Shown here: piece by piece, positions 1 through 7,855 of the stretch
Layout: each line of letters starts with the position of its first letter
Numbering within the stretch: position 1 is the first letter of the stretch
From: Ga0077555 sp031406575
GTDB lineage: Bacteria; Pseudomonadota; Alphaproteobacteria; Rhizobiales; Hyphomicrobiaceae
Length of the DNA: 64,000 nucleotides
Reading direction: 5' to 3'
Assembly (NCBI GenBank): GCA_031406575.1
Contig: JANOHP010000015.1
Location: forward strand, 34,365 to 98,364
The notes under the pieces: model-generated
Seen by the model: the letters and a program-made list of their open reading frames with translations, nothing else
Database searches by the model: none
What the model was told of the DNA's origin: nothing
Made by a program: the position numbers and the translations under genes

Positions 1-402
1 GGTGAAGCCATCCAGTTGAAGCCCGATGCGGACATCCGCCGTGTCGTGCTGTGCTCGGGCAAGGTCTACTACGACCTCTACGAGGGGCGCGAGGCGGCCG
101 GCGTCGATGACGTCTATCTGATGCGGGTGGAGCAGCTCTACCCGGTGCCGGCGCGTGCGCTGATTGCCGAACTGGGCCGTTTCCCCAACGCCGAAGTGGT
201 CTGGGCGCAAGAAGAGCCGCGCAACATGGGGTCGTGGTCCTTCATCGAAGGGGCGCTCGAGTGGGTTCTGGGGCATTTGTTCGTGAAGGCGAAGCGGGCC
301 CGCTTTATCGGGCGCGCCTCGTCGGCAGCAACGGCCACTGGTCTGGCGTCACGACATGCGGCCGAGCAGAAGTCGATTGTCGAACAGGTGCTGGCGAAGT
401 GA
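1..402 (+). CDS. sucA: 2-oxoglutarate dehydrogenase E1 component, C-terminal end (partial)
   Basis: The reading frame is open from the first base and ends at TGA 400-402, giving the last 133 residues of a protein whose start lies before the window. It matches the end of the thiamine-diphosphate E1 subunit of the 2-oxoglutarate dehydrogenase complex: the stretch VVLCSGKVYYDL, the EQLYP motif and the VWAQEEPRNMGSW motif are hallmarks of the SucA C-terminal domain. The enzyme decarboxylates 2-oxoglutarate in the TCA cycle and passes the succinyl group to SucB, which is encoded 122 bp downstream. The identification is firm; only the N-terminal part is missing because of the window edge. Confidence 0.95.
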   Translation, partial: GEAIQLKPDADIRRVVLCSGKVYYDLYEGREAAGVDDVYLMRVEQLYPVPARALIAELGRFPNAEVVWAQEEPRNMGSWSFIEGALEWVLGHLFVKAKRARFIGRASSAATATGLASRHAAEQKSIVEQVLAK

Positions 403-524
403 GCTGTGAACTTTGGGTGCCAAATTGCCCATTCGTGCGTTAGCTGAGTTTGAGGTGAGTTGAAGTGGCCGGTGAAAACCGCCGGCACGGCGACAGGCCG
501 ACGTCACGACCCGCGAGGATTTGA

Positions 525-1784
525 ATGGCTATCGAAATCAAAGTACCCGCACTCGGGGAATCCGTCACCGAGGCGACGGTCGGAAAGTGGTTGAAGCAGG
601 CGGGTGACGCGGTGACCGCCGACGAGCCGTTGGTCGAGCTCGAGACGGACAAGGTCGCGATCGAGGTGCCGGCGCCGGCTTCGGGCGTACTGGGCGAAAT
701 CGTGGTTGCGGAAGGGGAGACGGTCTCCATCGGCACGGTGCTGGGCTTGATCAAAGAGGGGGCTGCGGCCCCGACCAAGCCTGCCACCGCGAAGGCGCCG
801 GCCGCGCCTGCGCCCGCACCGCCGAGCAAAGCAGCGGCGGCCTCGGGTGCGGCGATGCCACCTGCTCCAGCGGCCCGAAAAATCCTGGAAGAAAAAGGTA
901 TTCCCGCCAGCGACGTTGCAGGCTCCGGGCGACGCGGACAAGTATTGAAGGAGGATGCGGCGACGGCCCAGCCGTCGGCTGCAAAGCCCGCGGCGCCTGC
1001 GCCTTCACCTGCCGCCTATGCACCGCCGCCAAGTGTTCCTGCTGCGATGCCTGCCGTGCGTGCTCCGTCGGCGCTGAACGATGCCTCGCGCGAAGAGCGC
1101 GTGCGCATGACGCGGTTGCGCCAGACGATCGCGCGCCGTCTCAAGGATGCGCAGAACACCGCCGCCATGCTGACCACGTTCAACGACGTGGACATGGGCG
1201 CGGTCATGAAAGTGCGCACTGAGTACAAGGATTTGTTCGAGAAGCGCCACGGCGTGCGCCTGGGCTTCATGGGCTTTTTCGTGAAAGCGTGTCTGACCGC
1301 GCTGCGCGAGATTCCCGCCGTCAATGCGGAGATCGACGGCGCCGATATCATCTACAAGAATTACTACCACATGGGCGTCGCCGTCGGCACGGAGAAGGGT
1401 CTCGTCGTGCCCGTCGTGCGTGAGGCTGACCGGCTGACGCTGGCCGAGATCGAGGGCCGCATCAACGATTTTGGTCGCCGCGCCCGGGACGGCAAGCTCG
1501 GCATCGAGGAGATGCAGGGGGGCACCTTCACGATCACCAACGGCGGCGTCTACGGCTCTCTCATGTCGACGCCGATTCTCAACGCGCCACAGTCGGGCAT
1601 TCTCGGCATGCACCGCATCGAGGAGCGACCCGTGGTGCGCGGCGGCCAAGTCGTCGTGCGGCCGATGATGTATCTGGCGCTCAGCTACGATCACCGCATC
1701 GTCGACGGAAAAGAAGCCGTGACGTTTCTGGTGCGCGTGAAGGAGTGCCTCGAAGACCCGCAGCGGTTTCTGCTGGATTTGTGA
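525..1784 (+). CDS. sucB: Dihydrolipoyllysine-residue succinyltransferase (E2 of 2-oxoglutarate dehydrogenase)
   Basis: The 419-residue product has the E2 layout. A lipoyl domain covers residues 1-76 with the lipoylated lysine about position 43 in ETDKVAIEVP. An Ala/Pro-rich swinging linker follows, then a peripheral subunit-binding domain near 115-145 (ARKILEEKGI) and a catalytic acyltransferase domain from about 188. The active-site motif DHRIVDG places the catalytic histidine at about 390 and the aspartate at 394. The protein transfers succinyl groups from SucA to CoA and forms the core of the cytoplasmic complex. Length is normal for the family. It lies between sucA and lpdA, so the three subunits of the complex are encoded together. 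Confidence 0.97.
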   Translation: MAIEIKVPALGESVTEATVGKWLKQAGDAVTADEPLVELETDKVAIEVPAPASGVLGEIVVAEGETVSIGTVLGLIKEGAAAPTKPATAKAPAAPAPAPPSKAAAASGAAMPPAPAARKILEEKGIPASDVAGSGRRGQVLKEDAATAQPSAAKPAAPAPSPAAYAPPPSVPAAMPAVRAPSALNDASREERVRMTRLRQTIARRLKDAQNTAAMLTTFNDVDMGAVMKVRTEYKDLFEKRHGVRLGFMGFFVKACLTALREIPAVNAEIDGADIIYKNYYHMGVAVGTEKGLVVPVVREADRLTLAEIEGRINDFGRRARDGKLGIEEMQGGTFTITNGGVYGSLMSTPILNAPQSGILGMHRIEERPVVRGGQVVVRPMMYLALSYDHRIVDGKEAVTFLVRVKECLEDPQRFLLDL

Positions 1785-1821
1785 GAGGCGTGAGCGAACA
1801 AGGATCGGCGGACTCACCTCG

Positions 1822-2298
1822 ATGGATCGGTTGGCGTGGTTTGGTCCGTTGCGGTTTCCAGTGTTGATCGCGTTTCTCTGGATGCTGGGGCCGACGGTGT
1901 TCCTGGGGCATTCACTGTGGGGGCTGTTGCGACGGCATCGGTTGCGGATGCGGGGCGTGCCCGTGGAGGCCGTGATTACCGCCGTCAACGTGTTCAGCGC
2001 GATCGACAGCGTCGACGAAGCCATGGTCGTTGATCTCGAACTCAGTTACGACGTGAACGGTCGGAGCTACGCTCATCGCGAAACGCGATCGGACCATCAC
2101 AAGAAAAATTACGAGGCGGGTGGCGGCATCGAACTGCTCTATGAACGCGGCAATCCCGGCAACGTGATGGATGCAGAGCGACGGCCTTGGGACGATGTGA
2201 TTGGCCCCGTGGTACTCAGTGTTTTGTTGTTCGTGTTCGTGGGATGGTTGTGGGTGTTTCTGTCCGGATTGAGTTGGCGGCTGGGGTCGCCAGGGTAG
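1822..2298 (+). CDS. DUF3592-like small membrane protein
   Basis: A 158-residue protein with one hydrophobic segment near residues 12-35, a soluble beta-rich middle (VDLELSYDVNGRSY) and a second hydrophobic segment near 125-150. This two-helix arrangement with a central domain is that of DUF3592 proteins, whose function is unknown. It starts 37 bp after sucB and ends 26 bp before lpdA on the same strand, so it is probably co-transcribed with the 2-oxoglutarate dehydrogenase genes. I infer no enzymatic role in the complex. The family assignment is by pattern only. Confidence 0.75.
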   Translation: MDRLAWFGPLRFPVLIAFLWMLGPTVFLGHSLWGLLRRHRLRMRGVPVEAVITAVNVFSAIDSVDEAMVVDLELSYDVNGRSYAHRETRSDHHKKNYEAGGGIELLYERGNPGNVMDAERRPWDDVIGPVVLSVLLFVFVGWLWVFLSGLSWRLGSPG

Positions 2299-2324
2299 AT
2301 GCAGTGCGCTGTTAGGAAAGAACG

Positions 2325-3731
2325 ATGTCCAACACCTACGATCTCGTCGTCATCGGCACGGGCCCCGGCGGGTACGTGTGCGCCATTCGCGCCGCGCAAC
2401 TGGGCATGAAGGTGGCCGTCGTCGAGAAACGCAGCACACACGGCGGCACCTGCCTGAACGTGGGCTGCATTCCCTCCAAGGCGCTGCTGCACGCGAGTGA
2501 GCTTTATGCCGACGCCGTGCATTCGTTCGCCGGTATGGGGATCAAGGTGCGGCCGGAGTTGGATCTGGCGCAGATGCAGGTCTTCAAGGACGAGGGTGTC
2601 GCCGGCAATGTGCAGGGTGTGACGTTCCTGCTGAAGAAGAACAAGATCGACGCGTTCCATGGGCTCGGACGCATCGCGGGTGCGGGTCAGGTGGAGGTGA
2701 CGCTGGCGACTGGTGGGACGCAGGCGCTCTCGGCCAAGAACATCGTCATCGCCACGGGGTCGGACGTGGCGCGGCTCCCCGGCATCGAGATCGACGAGCT
2801 GACGGTGCTGTCATCCACGGGCGCGCTGACGTTGCCAGTCGTGCCGCAACGCCTGCTGATCGTGGGCGCGGGTGTCATCGGGCTCGAGTTGGGATCGGTG
2901 TGGCGGCGGCTCGGCGCGGAGGTCGTCGTCGTCGAATATCTCGATCGCATTCTGCCGGGCATGGATCTCGACGTGGCGAAGTCTTTCCAGCGCATTCTCC
3001 AGAAGCAGGGCTTCACCTTCAAGCTCTCGTCCAAGGTGACCAAGGTCGAAAAGACGCCGCCGCAAGGGCAGGCCGTGACGATCGAGCCAGCAGCCGGTGG
3101 CGCGGCGGAAACGATCGAAACCGATATCGTGCTGGTGGCCGTCGGGAGGGTGCCGTTGACGGACGGATTGGGTTTGGCCGAAGCCGGTGTCACGCTCGAT
3201 AAGCGCGGACGCGTCGAGGTGGACGCGCATTGGCGCACGAACATCGAAGGCATCTATGCCATCGGCGATGTCATCAACGGCCCCATGCTGGCCCACAAAG
3301 CCGAAGACGAGGGCGTGGCGCTGGCCGAGACACTGGCGGGGCAGGCGGGGCACGTGAACTACGGCGTCATCCCGAGCGTCATCTATACAGCTCCCGAGGT
3401 CGCCTCTGTAGGGCAGACTGAAGAAGAGCTGACAACCGCCGGCATCGCCTATCGGGTCGGCAAGTTCGGCTTCATCGCCAACGGTCGCGCCAAGGTCAAC
3501 AAGTCGACGGACGGGTTCGTGAAGGTGCTGGCGGACGCCGCGACAGATCGCGTGCTGGGTGTGCACATCATCGGCCCGCACGCGGGCGAATTGATCGCGG
3601 AGGCCGCTGTGCTGATGGAATTCGGCGGCTCAGCCGAAGACTTGGCGCGCACGTGCCATGCCCATCCGACACTGGCCGAGGCCGTCAAAGAAGCAGCCAT
3701 GGCTGTCGATAAGCGGGCGATTCATATGTGA
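2325..3731 (+). CDS. lpdA: Dihydrolipoyl dehydrogenase (E3)
   Basis: A 468-residue flavoprotein disulfide reductase. The FAD-binding GTGPGGYVCA motif is at residues 11-20, the redox-active disulfide is Cys43/Cys48 in GGTCLNVGCIPSK, an NAD-binding GAGVIGLELG follows, then the ATGD-type FAD motif (YAIGDVINGPMLAHKAEDEG). The C-terminal HAHPTLAEAV motif carries the catalytic His447-Glu452 pair. It reoxidises the dihydrolipoyl group of E2 with NAD+. Size and motifs are complete and typical. It is the last gene of the sucA-sucB-lpdA group; the convergent acyl-CoA dehydrogenase gene ends about 200 bp downstream. Confidence 0.97.
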   Translation: MSNTYDLVVIGTGPGGYVCAIRAAQLGMKVAVVEKRSTHGGTCLNVGCIPSKALLHASELYADAVHSFAGMGIKVRPELDLAQMQVFKDEGVAGNVQGVTFLLKKNKIDAFHGLGRIAGAGQVEVTLATGGTQALSAKNIVIATGSDVARLPGIEIDELTVLSSTGALTLPVVPQRLLIVGAGVIGLELGSVWRRLGAEVVVVEYLDRILPGMDLDVAKSFQRILQKQGFTFKLSSKVTKVEKTPPQGQAVTIEPAAGGAAETIETDIVLVAVGRVPLTDGLGLAEAGVTLDKRGRVEVDAHWRTNIEGIYAIGDVINGPMLAHKAEDEGVALAETLAGQAGHVNYGVIPSVIYTAPEVASVGQTEEELTTAGIAYRVGKFGFIANGRAKVNKSTDGFVKVLADAATDRVLGVHIIGPHAGELIAEAAVLMEFGGSAEDLARTCHAHPTLAEAVKEAAMAVDKRAIHM

Positions 3732-3826
3732 GGGGTGGAGCCCTCGTGTTGGTTCACTACTTGCCGGCGACCATTTTTTTGTGGTTCCCCGGACGAAGCA
3801 TGGGCCCGTAGGGACCATGTGTAGAT

Positions 3827-3863
3827 CCGGGGTTTTTCCCGGTTCAGTTTGTACTGCACCGGG
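3827..3863. terminator. Possible hairpins between convergent lpdA and acyl-CoA dehydrogenase genes
   Basis: Two mutually exclusive hairpins can be drawn. One pairs CCGGG with CCCGG across a GTTTTT loop (about 3827-3842). The other pairs CCCGGT (3838-3843) with ACCGGG (3858-3863), with an inner AGT/ACT pairing. The position between two convergent genes fits a transcription end, but neither hairpin is followed by a T tract, so this is a weak call. Confidence 0.35.
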
Positions 3864-3937
3864 TAAAGGTCCCGGAAGGGCGAGCCACGGGCGCGGCCTC
3901 CGGGAAACCGAAGAATTGAATGGTCCTGGCGAGACCC

Positions 3938-5101
3938 TCAAGCAACCGCATCGATCAACCCACCCGCTCTCGCCAGTTCGCGCAAATGATGATCGGCGTT
4001 GCCGAAGGCGAGGTCGAGCATGGTGAGGCGTTTGAAGTAGTGGCTGGCTTTGTATTCCAGCGTCATGCCGATGCCACCGTGAAGCTGCACGGCGTCCTGG
4101 CCGATGTGGCGGCCCGAGCGGCCGATCTGCACTTTGACGGCGTGCATGGCGCGGCGGCGCTCGGTGATGTTCTCCTCCTCGGCCATCATCGTCGCGAAGT
4201 AGACCATGCTGCGGGATTGCTCGAGGTGGGTGAACATGTCTACGGAGCGATGTTGCAGCACCTGAAAGTTGCCGATGGGCTGGCCGAACTGCTTTCGCGT
4301 CTTGAGATACTCGACGGTGGCGGTGTGCAGCACATCCATGCAGCCGACCGCTTCGGAGGCTTGAAAGGCGATGGCTTCGTCGACGGTGTGCTCTAGGGCA
4401 GCAAGGCCCTTGGTCGGCAGGCCCAAAACGTCGTCGGCGGCAACCTTGACGCTTGAAAACGAAATGTCGGCGGCGCGCTGGCCGTCTTGCGTGGGATAGC
4501 CGCGTCGCGAGACGCCGGCCGATTTGCCATCGACAAGGAATAGGCCGATGCCGTCCTTGGCCCGGCGATCTCCCGAGACGCGCGCCGTGACGATGAGTGT
4601 GTCGGCGCTGTCGCCGTAGAGGACGACGCATTTTTCGCCTTCGAGAACGAAGCCGGTGTTGCCATCGGACTTGGCGGTCACACCCACATCGAACAGATCG
4701 AAACGCGATTGCTTTTCCTGGTGGGCGAGCGCGAAGGTCGTCTTGCCTTCGACGAGGCTCGGCACCAGGCGCGCGCGTTGCTCCGCGCTGGCGGCGTGGC
4801 GAAGAATGCCGCCGGCCAGGACGACTGTCGGAAAGTACGGCTCGAGCGCCAGCGTGCGCCCGACGGCCTCGCCGACAATCATCATCTCGACGGGGCCTTG
4901 GCCGAGCCCACCGTCCTCTTCGGAAAATGGAATGGCGAGCAGCCCCTGGTCGGCCAGTTCTTTCCAGACGGCTTCGCTGTAGCCCTTCGGTTCTTTCATC
5001 AGGGCCGCGCGAGTCTTGACGACGTCGGGGTAGCGACGGGCGAGTAGGCCGTTGACGCTGTCGGAGAGCAACCGCTGGTCGTCTGAGAGATCGAGATCCA
5101 T
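3938..5101 (-). CDS. Acyl-CoA dehydrogenase family protein, probable non-catalytic partner subunit
   Basis: The 387-residue product starts at the ATG reading MDLDLSDDQRLL; the longer open frame upstream covers an intergenic repeat. The alpha-helical N-terminal domain, the central beta domain and the C-terminal four-helix bundle (RKQFGQPIGNFQVLQHRSVDM, about 270-290) of acyl-CoA dehydrogenases are present. The usual catalytic glutamate region is degenerate, and the C-terminal end (LDLAFGNADHHLRELA) lacks the YxGT motif. Its neighbour upstream (5263-6468) has the conserved residues. I infer that the two form a heteromeric dehydrogenase, as seen for paired FadE subunits of actinobacterial steroid side-chain oxidation. 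The substrate is unknown. Confidence 0.88.
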   Translation of the reverse strand: MDLDLSDDQRLLSDSVNGLLARRYPDVVKTRAALMKEPKGYSEAVWKELADQGLLAIPFSEEDGGLGQGPVEMMIVGEAVGRTLALEPYFPTVVLAGGILRHAASAEQRARLVPSLVEGKTTFALAHQEKQSRFDLFDVGVTAKSDGNTGFVLEGEKCVVLYGDSADTLIVTARVSGDRRAKDGIGLFLVDGKSAGVSRRGYPTQDGQRAADISFSSVKVAADDVLGLPTKGLAALEHTVDEAIAFQASEAVGCMDVLHTATVEYLKTRKQFGQPIGNFQVLQHRSVDMFTHLEQSRSMVYFATMMAEEENITERRRAMHAVKVQIGRSGRHIGQDAVQLHGGIGMTLEYKASHYFKRLTMLDLAFGNADHHLRELARAGGLIDAVA

Positions 5102-5141
5102 AGGGGAATTCCTGGTCCGTGGGTCGGGGTCGCCGAGAGGT

Positions 5142-5179
5142 GTCGTGGGTACCCGCTTTCGCGGGCATGACGTCGAGGG
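5142..5179. repeat. Short palindromic intergenic repeat, copy 1
   Basis: A 38-bp unit just upstream of the acyl-CoA dehydrogenase start contains ACCCGC-TTTC-GCGGGC, a small hairpin, flanked by GTCGTGGG and CATGACGTCGAGGG. Nearly the same unit, plus an inverted partner, occurs at 48203-48300. This is the common proteobacterial type whose consensus reads roughly GTCATCCCCGCGAAAGCGGG in the other direction. It is probably a REP-like non-coding repeat. Confidence 0.7.
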
Positions 5180-5262
5180 TGGGGGACGGACTGCGGTGGC
5201 TAACTCGACTGGGTTGCTCGCGGGTTCCGGCGCAATTCGAGTCACCGCATCCGGCCCGTCCC

Positions 5263-6468
5263 TCAGAACCCCAGAACGGCCTTGGCGATGATGTTGCGTT
5301 GGATTTCGTTGGTGCCGCCGTAGATCGACACCTTGCGGTTGTTGAAGTAGCCGGGCGCCGTGGGCGTGGCCCAGTCGAGCCCGACGGGGGGCTCGTTGTG
5401 GCCAATGTCGGGGTCCTGTGGATCGTAGGGGAGCGCCAGGGGCCCCGCAATTTCCATCAGCAGTTCAGTTGTGAGTTGCTGCAACTCGCTGCCTTTGATC
5501 TTGAGGATCGACGAGGCAGGATTGGGCTTGCCGCCGCGACCCTGGCCCCGCTCTTGGGAGATGACGCGCAACTGAGTCATCTCGAGTGCCTTCAATTCGA
5601 CCTCGACGGCGGCGACCTTCTCGCGGAAGCGTTCGTCATCGCCCAGTGAGCCGTCGCCCGACGGCACGAGGCGTGCGAGTTCCTTGATGCGTGCGATGCG
5701 CATTTTCGACGTGCCCACGCGGGCGATGCCGGTGCGCTCGTTGCCGAGGAGAAACTTGGCGCAGTCCCAGCCGCGGTTCTCCTCGCCGACGAGGTTTTCG
5801 ACGGGGACTTTGACGTTGTCGAAGAACACTTCGTTGACTTCGGTGCGGCCTTCCATGGTGACGATCGGCCGAACTTCGATGCCGGGCGTCTTCATGTCGA
5901 TCATGATGTAAGAAATGCCCAGCTGCTTCTTGGCGCCGGGATCGGTGCGCACGAGGCAGAAGATCCAGTCGGCGTACTGGGCGAGCGTCGTCCAGATTTT
6001 CTGACCGTTGACGATGTAGTGGTCGCCCTGGCGGACGGCGGTCGTGGAGAGCGAAGCCAGATCCGATCCCGAGCCCGGCTCCGAGAAGCCCTGGCACCAC
6101 CAGTCGTCGCAGGCGGCGATGCGGGGAAGGTGGTGGGCTTTCTGCTTTTCGGTGCCGATCTGGATGAGCACGGGGCCATGCATCGTCACGTTGAAGCCGA
6201 CCGGAGGCGGCACGCCGGCGATCTGCATTTCCTCGCCGAATATGTAGAACTGGATCGAGGTCCAATCCTTGCCACCCCACTGGGTCGACCAGCCCGGCAC
6301 GGCCCAGCCCTTGGCGTGCAGGCGTTTGTGGGCGGCGACGATGTCGTCCTTCGTCAATTCGCGGCCTTCGATGACTTTGCGGCGGATGGGCAGAGGGATC
6401 TCGTTTTGGAAGAACGAGCGCACTTCGGCGCGGAAGGCGTTTTCTTCGGGGCTGAAGCGCAAGTCCAT
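5263..6468 (-). CDS. Acyl-CoA dehydrogenase (catalytic type)
   Basis: A 401-residue flavoprotein with the signature WCQGFSEPGSGSDLA near residue 125, the NGQKIWTT strand, an NERTGIARVG helix that carries a Glu-Arg at the position of the catalytic glutamate of the isovaleryl-CoA type, and the C-terminal YGGTNEIQRNIIAK motif. It introduces an alpha-beta double bond into an acyl-CoA and passes electrons to electron-transfer flavoprotein. The ATG at 6468 is preceded by GGAGACC. The gene lies upstream of the diverged acyl-CoA dehydrogenase at 3938-5101 on the same strand and probably encodes its catalytic partner. Confidence 0.93.
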   Translation of the reverse strand: MDLRFSPEENAFRAEVRSFFQNEIPLPIRRKVIEGRELTKDDIVAAHKRLHAKGWAVPGWSTQWGGKDWTSIQFYIFGEEMQIAGVPPPVGFNVTMHGPVLIQIGTEKQKAHHLPRIAACDDWWCQGFSEPGSGSDLASLSTTAVRQGDHYIVNGQKIWTTLAQYADWIFCLVRTDPGAKKQLGISYIMIDMKTPGIEVRPIVTMEGRTEVNEVFFDNVKVPVENLVGEENRGWDCAKFLLGNERTGIARVGTSKMRIARIKELARLVPSGDGSLGDDERFREKVAAVEVELKALEMTQLRVISQERGQGRGGKPNPASSILKIKGSELQQLTTELLMEIAGPLALPYDPQDPDIGHNEPPVGLDWATPTAPGYFNNRKVSIYGGTNEIQRNIIAKAVLGF

Positions 6469-6604
6469 TGGCGGTCTCCTCGGGTTATCGGGGCATTGAA
6501 GTGCAGCCCGGGGCGAAGTGCAATCGGGGAGTGGGGGGAGTAGGGAGTAGGGAGTTGGGCAAATTCAACGCTCGGCTTTCACGGACGACGATCGTATCGC
6601 GCCC

Positions 6605-6781
6605 TCCCCCTGTTTCCCGGACGTCGCGCCCGGGGCGCAGCGATTCGGGATCACGTGGGAGCACGGCATGGCTGGCGGTTCCAGCGCGCCGCTGCGCATG
6701 ACCGCAGCGGCGCCAATTGAACCTCTCTTTCAGGCGGCGCGATCCCGGCTCTCGCATGCGCTCGGCCGGGAAACAGTGGGG
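6605..6781. repeat. 177-bp palindromic element with near-perfect terminal inverted repeats
   Basis: This fills most of the 400-bp gap between the dehydrogenase and hydratase genes. The ends are 6605-6620 (TCCCCCTGTTTCCCGG) and 6766-6781 (CCGGGAAACAGTGGGG), inverted with about one mismatch. Inside each end there is a further inverted CGGGATC block (around 6646 and 6742). No coding frame in it resembles a protein. The structure suits a small non-autonomous element or a large REP-type palindrome. No target-site duplication could be assigned with confidence. Confidence 0.6.
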
Positions 6782-6871
6782 AAGGCGACAAGCCCTTGCA
6801 TCCCTAGGACGGGAACTGATCCGCCCCAAGCGGCAAGACGTGGTGGGTTGGTCGATCGCCTCGCGGACAAT

Positions 6872-7726
6872 TCAAGCCGCCAGCGTGCATTTTCCGTTGT
6901 TGATGACGGTGACGTCGCGTTCTTTCAGGCGGCAGCGGAAGGAGACCACTTTGCCGTCGATCCAGCAGTCCGTGATAATCGTTTCGCCGGGGTAGACGGG
7001 TGAGGAAAAGCGCACGTCGAAGCCGGTGATCTTCGTGTGATCGTATTTGCAAACCTGGGTCAAAATCGCACGGCAGGCGGTGCCATAGGTGCACAGTCCA
7101 TGCAGGATCGGCACCGGGAAGCCGACGCGCTTGGCGAGTTCGGGATCGGCGTGGAGCGGGTTCCTGTCGCCGTTCAAGCGGTAAAGCAGGGCTTGATCGA
7201 TGCGGGTCTCGAGCGGAATGGAGATGTCGGGTTTGCGGTCGGGGATTTTGTGCGCCTCGAGGCCGGCGCCATTCGGTCCACCGAAGCCGCCGTCGCCGCG
7301 TGCGAAAGTCGTGGAAATCATCGTGTAGAGCGGTTTGTTGTCGGCAGCTGAGCGGACCGCGACCTCCGAATTGATGACGGCGCCCTTGCCGGCACCCTTA
7401 TCGAAGGCGGAGATAACGCGGCTGTCGGCGATGACTTCGCCTTCCGGTTCGAGCGGACGGTGCAGAGTGAGGCGCTGCTCGCCGTGCACGACCTTGGTGT
7501 AGTCGTAGCCGCAGTCCTTGAGCAGCGGGATGCGGGTCAGCACCGTTGCGAGCGTGGGCACGGTCTTGAGCTTGGTCGCCTCGAAGGTGTAGGCGAGTTC
7601 GTTGGGATCATAGGGATCGCGCCCCATGCCCACGCCAACGGCGTAGAGCATGGTTTCGCGATCCGTATAGGTGAAGCGGTCGCCGGTACGCTTCAGAGAC
7701 ATGAGTTTTTCGTAGTTCAGGGCCAT
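6872..7726 (-). CDS. MaoC-like enoyl-CoA hydratase 2
   Basis: A 284-residue protein beginning MALNYEKLMSLKR; the upstream part of the open frame is a repeat and was excluded. It is a double hot-dog protein of the peroxisomal hydratase-2 type. The N-terminal half is a degenerate hot-dog, and the C-terminal half carries the hydratase motif GDRNPLHADPELAKRVGF with the catalytic Asp and His. It hydrates 2-enoyl-CoA to 3-hydroxyacyl-CoA, the step after an acyl-CoA dehydrogenase. It lies between the SDR gene and the two dehydrogenase genes, all on the minus strand, so the four could carry out successive beta-oxidation steps. Confidence 0.92.
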   Translation of the reverse strand: MALNYEKLMSLKRTGDRFTYTDRETMLYAVGVGMGRDPYDPNELAYTFEATKLKTVPTLATVLTRIPLLKDCGYDYTKVVHGEQRLTLHRPLEPEGEVIADSRVISAFDKGAGKGAVINSEVAVRSAADNKPLYTMISTTFARGDGGFGGPNGAGLEAHKIPDRKPDISIPLETRIDQALLYRLNGDRNPLHADPELAKRVGFPVPILHGLCTYGTACRAILTQVCKYDHTKITGFDVRFSSPVYPGETIITDCWIDGKVVSFRCRLKERDVTVINNGKCTLAA

Positions 7727-7762
7727 GGGGGTGTTCCGTCGTGGGTGGTTGCGGGGGAAATT

Positions 7763-7849
7763 GGTGAGATGGTGAGTGGTGAGGTCGTGAGTGGTGGGAT
7801 GGCGAGGTGGTGGAACTGCCACTCACCACTGACCACTCACCATCTCACC
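7763..7849. repeat. GTGAGTGG-type inverted repeat, copy 1
   Basis: The left arm (7763-7796) starts GGTGAGATGGTGAGTGGT and the right arm (7819-7849) is its inverse, ending CCACTCACCATCTCACC; 18 bp pair perfectly and a second GTGAGTGG block also pairs. A spacer of about 22 bp contains GGAACTG. A second element with the same building blocks is at 15440-15539. Both lie in the spaces between co-directional minus-strand genes, and both would form strong hairpins in the transcript. Confidence 0.75.
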
Positions 7850-7855
7850 CCCTTC

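Noticed and set aside
3630..5450. Very long minus-strand frame of about 600 codons across lpdA and the dehydrogenase gene
   Set aside because: It is a GC-driven shadow: Arg/Pro-rich product, overlapping two clear genes in other frames.
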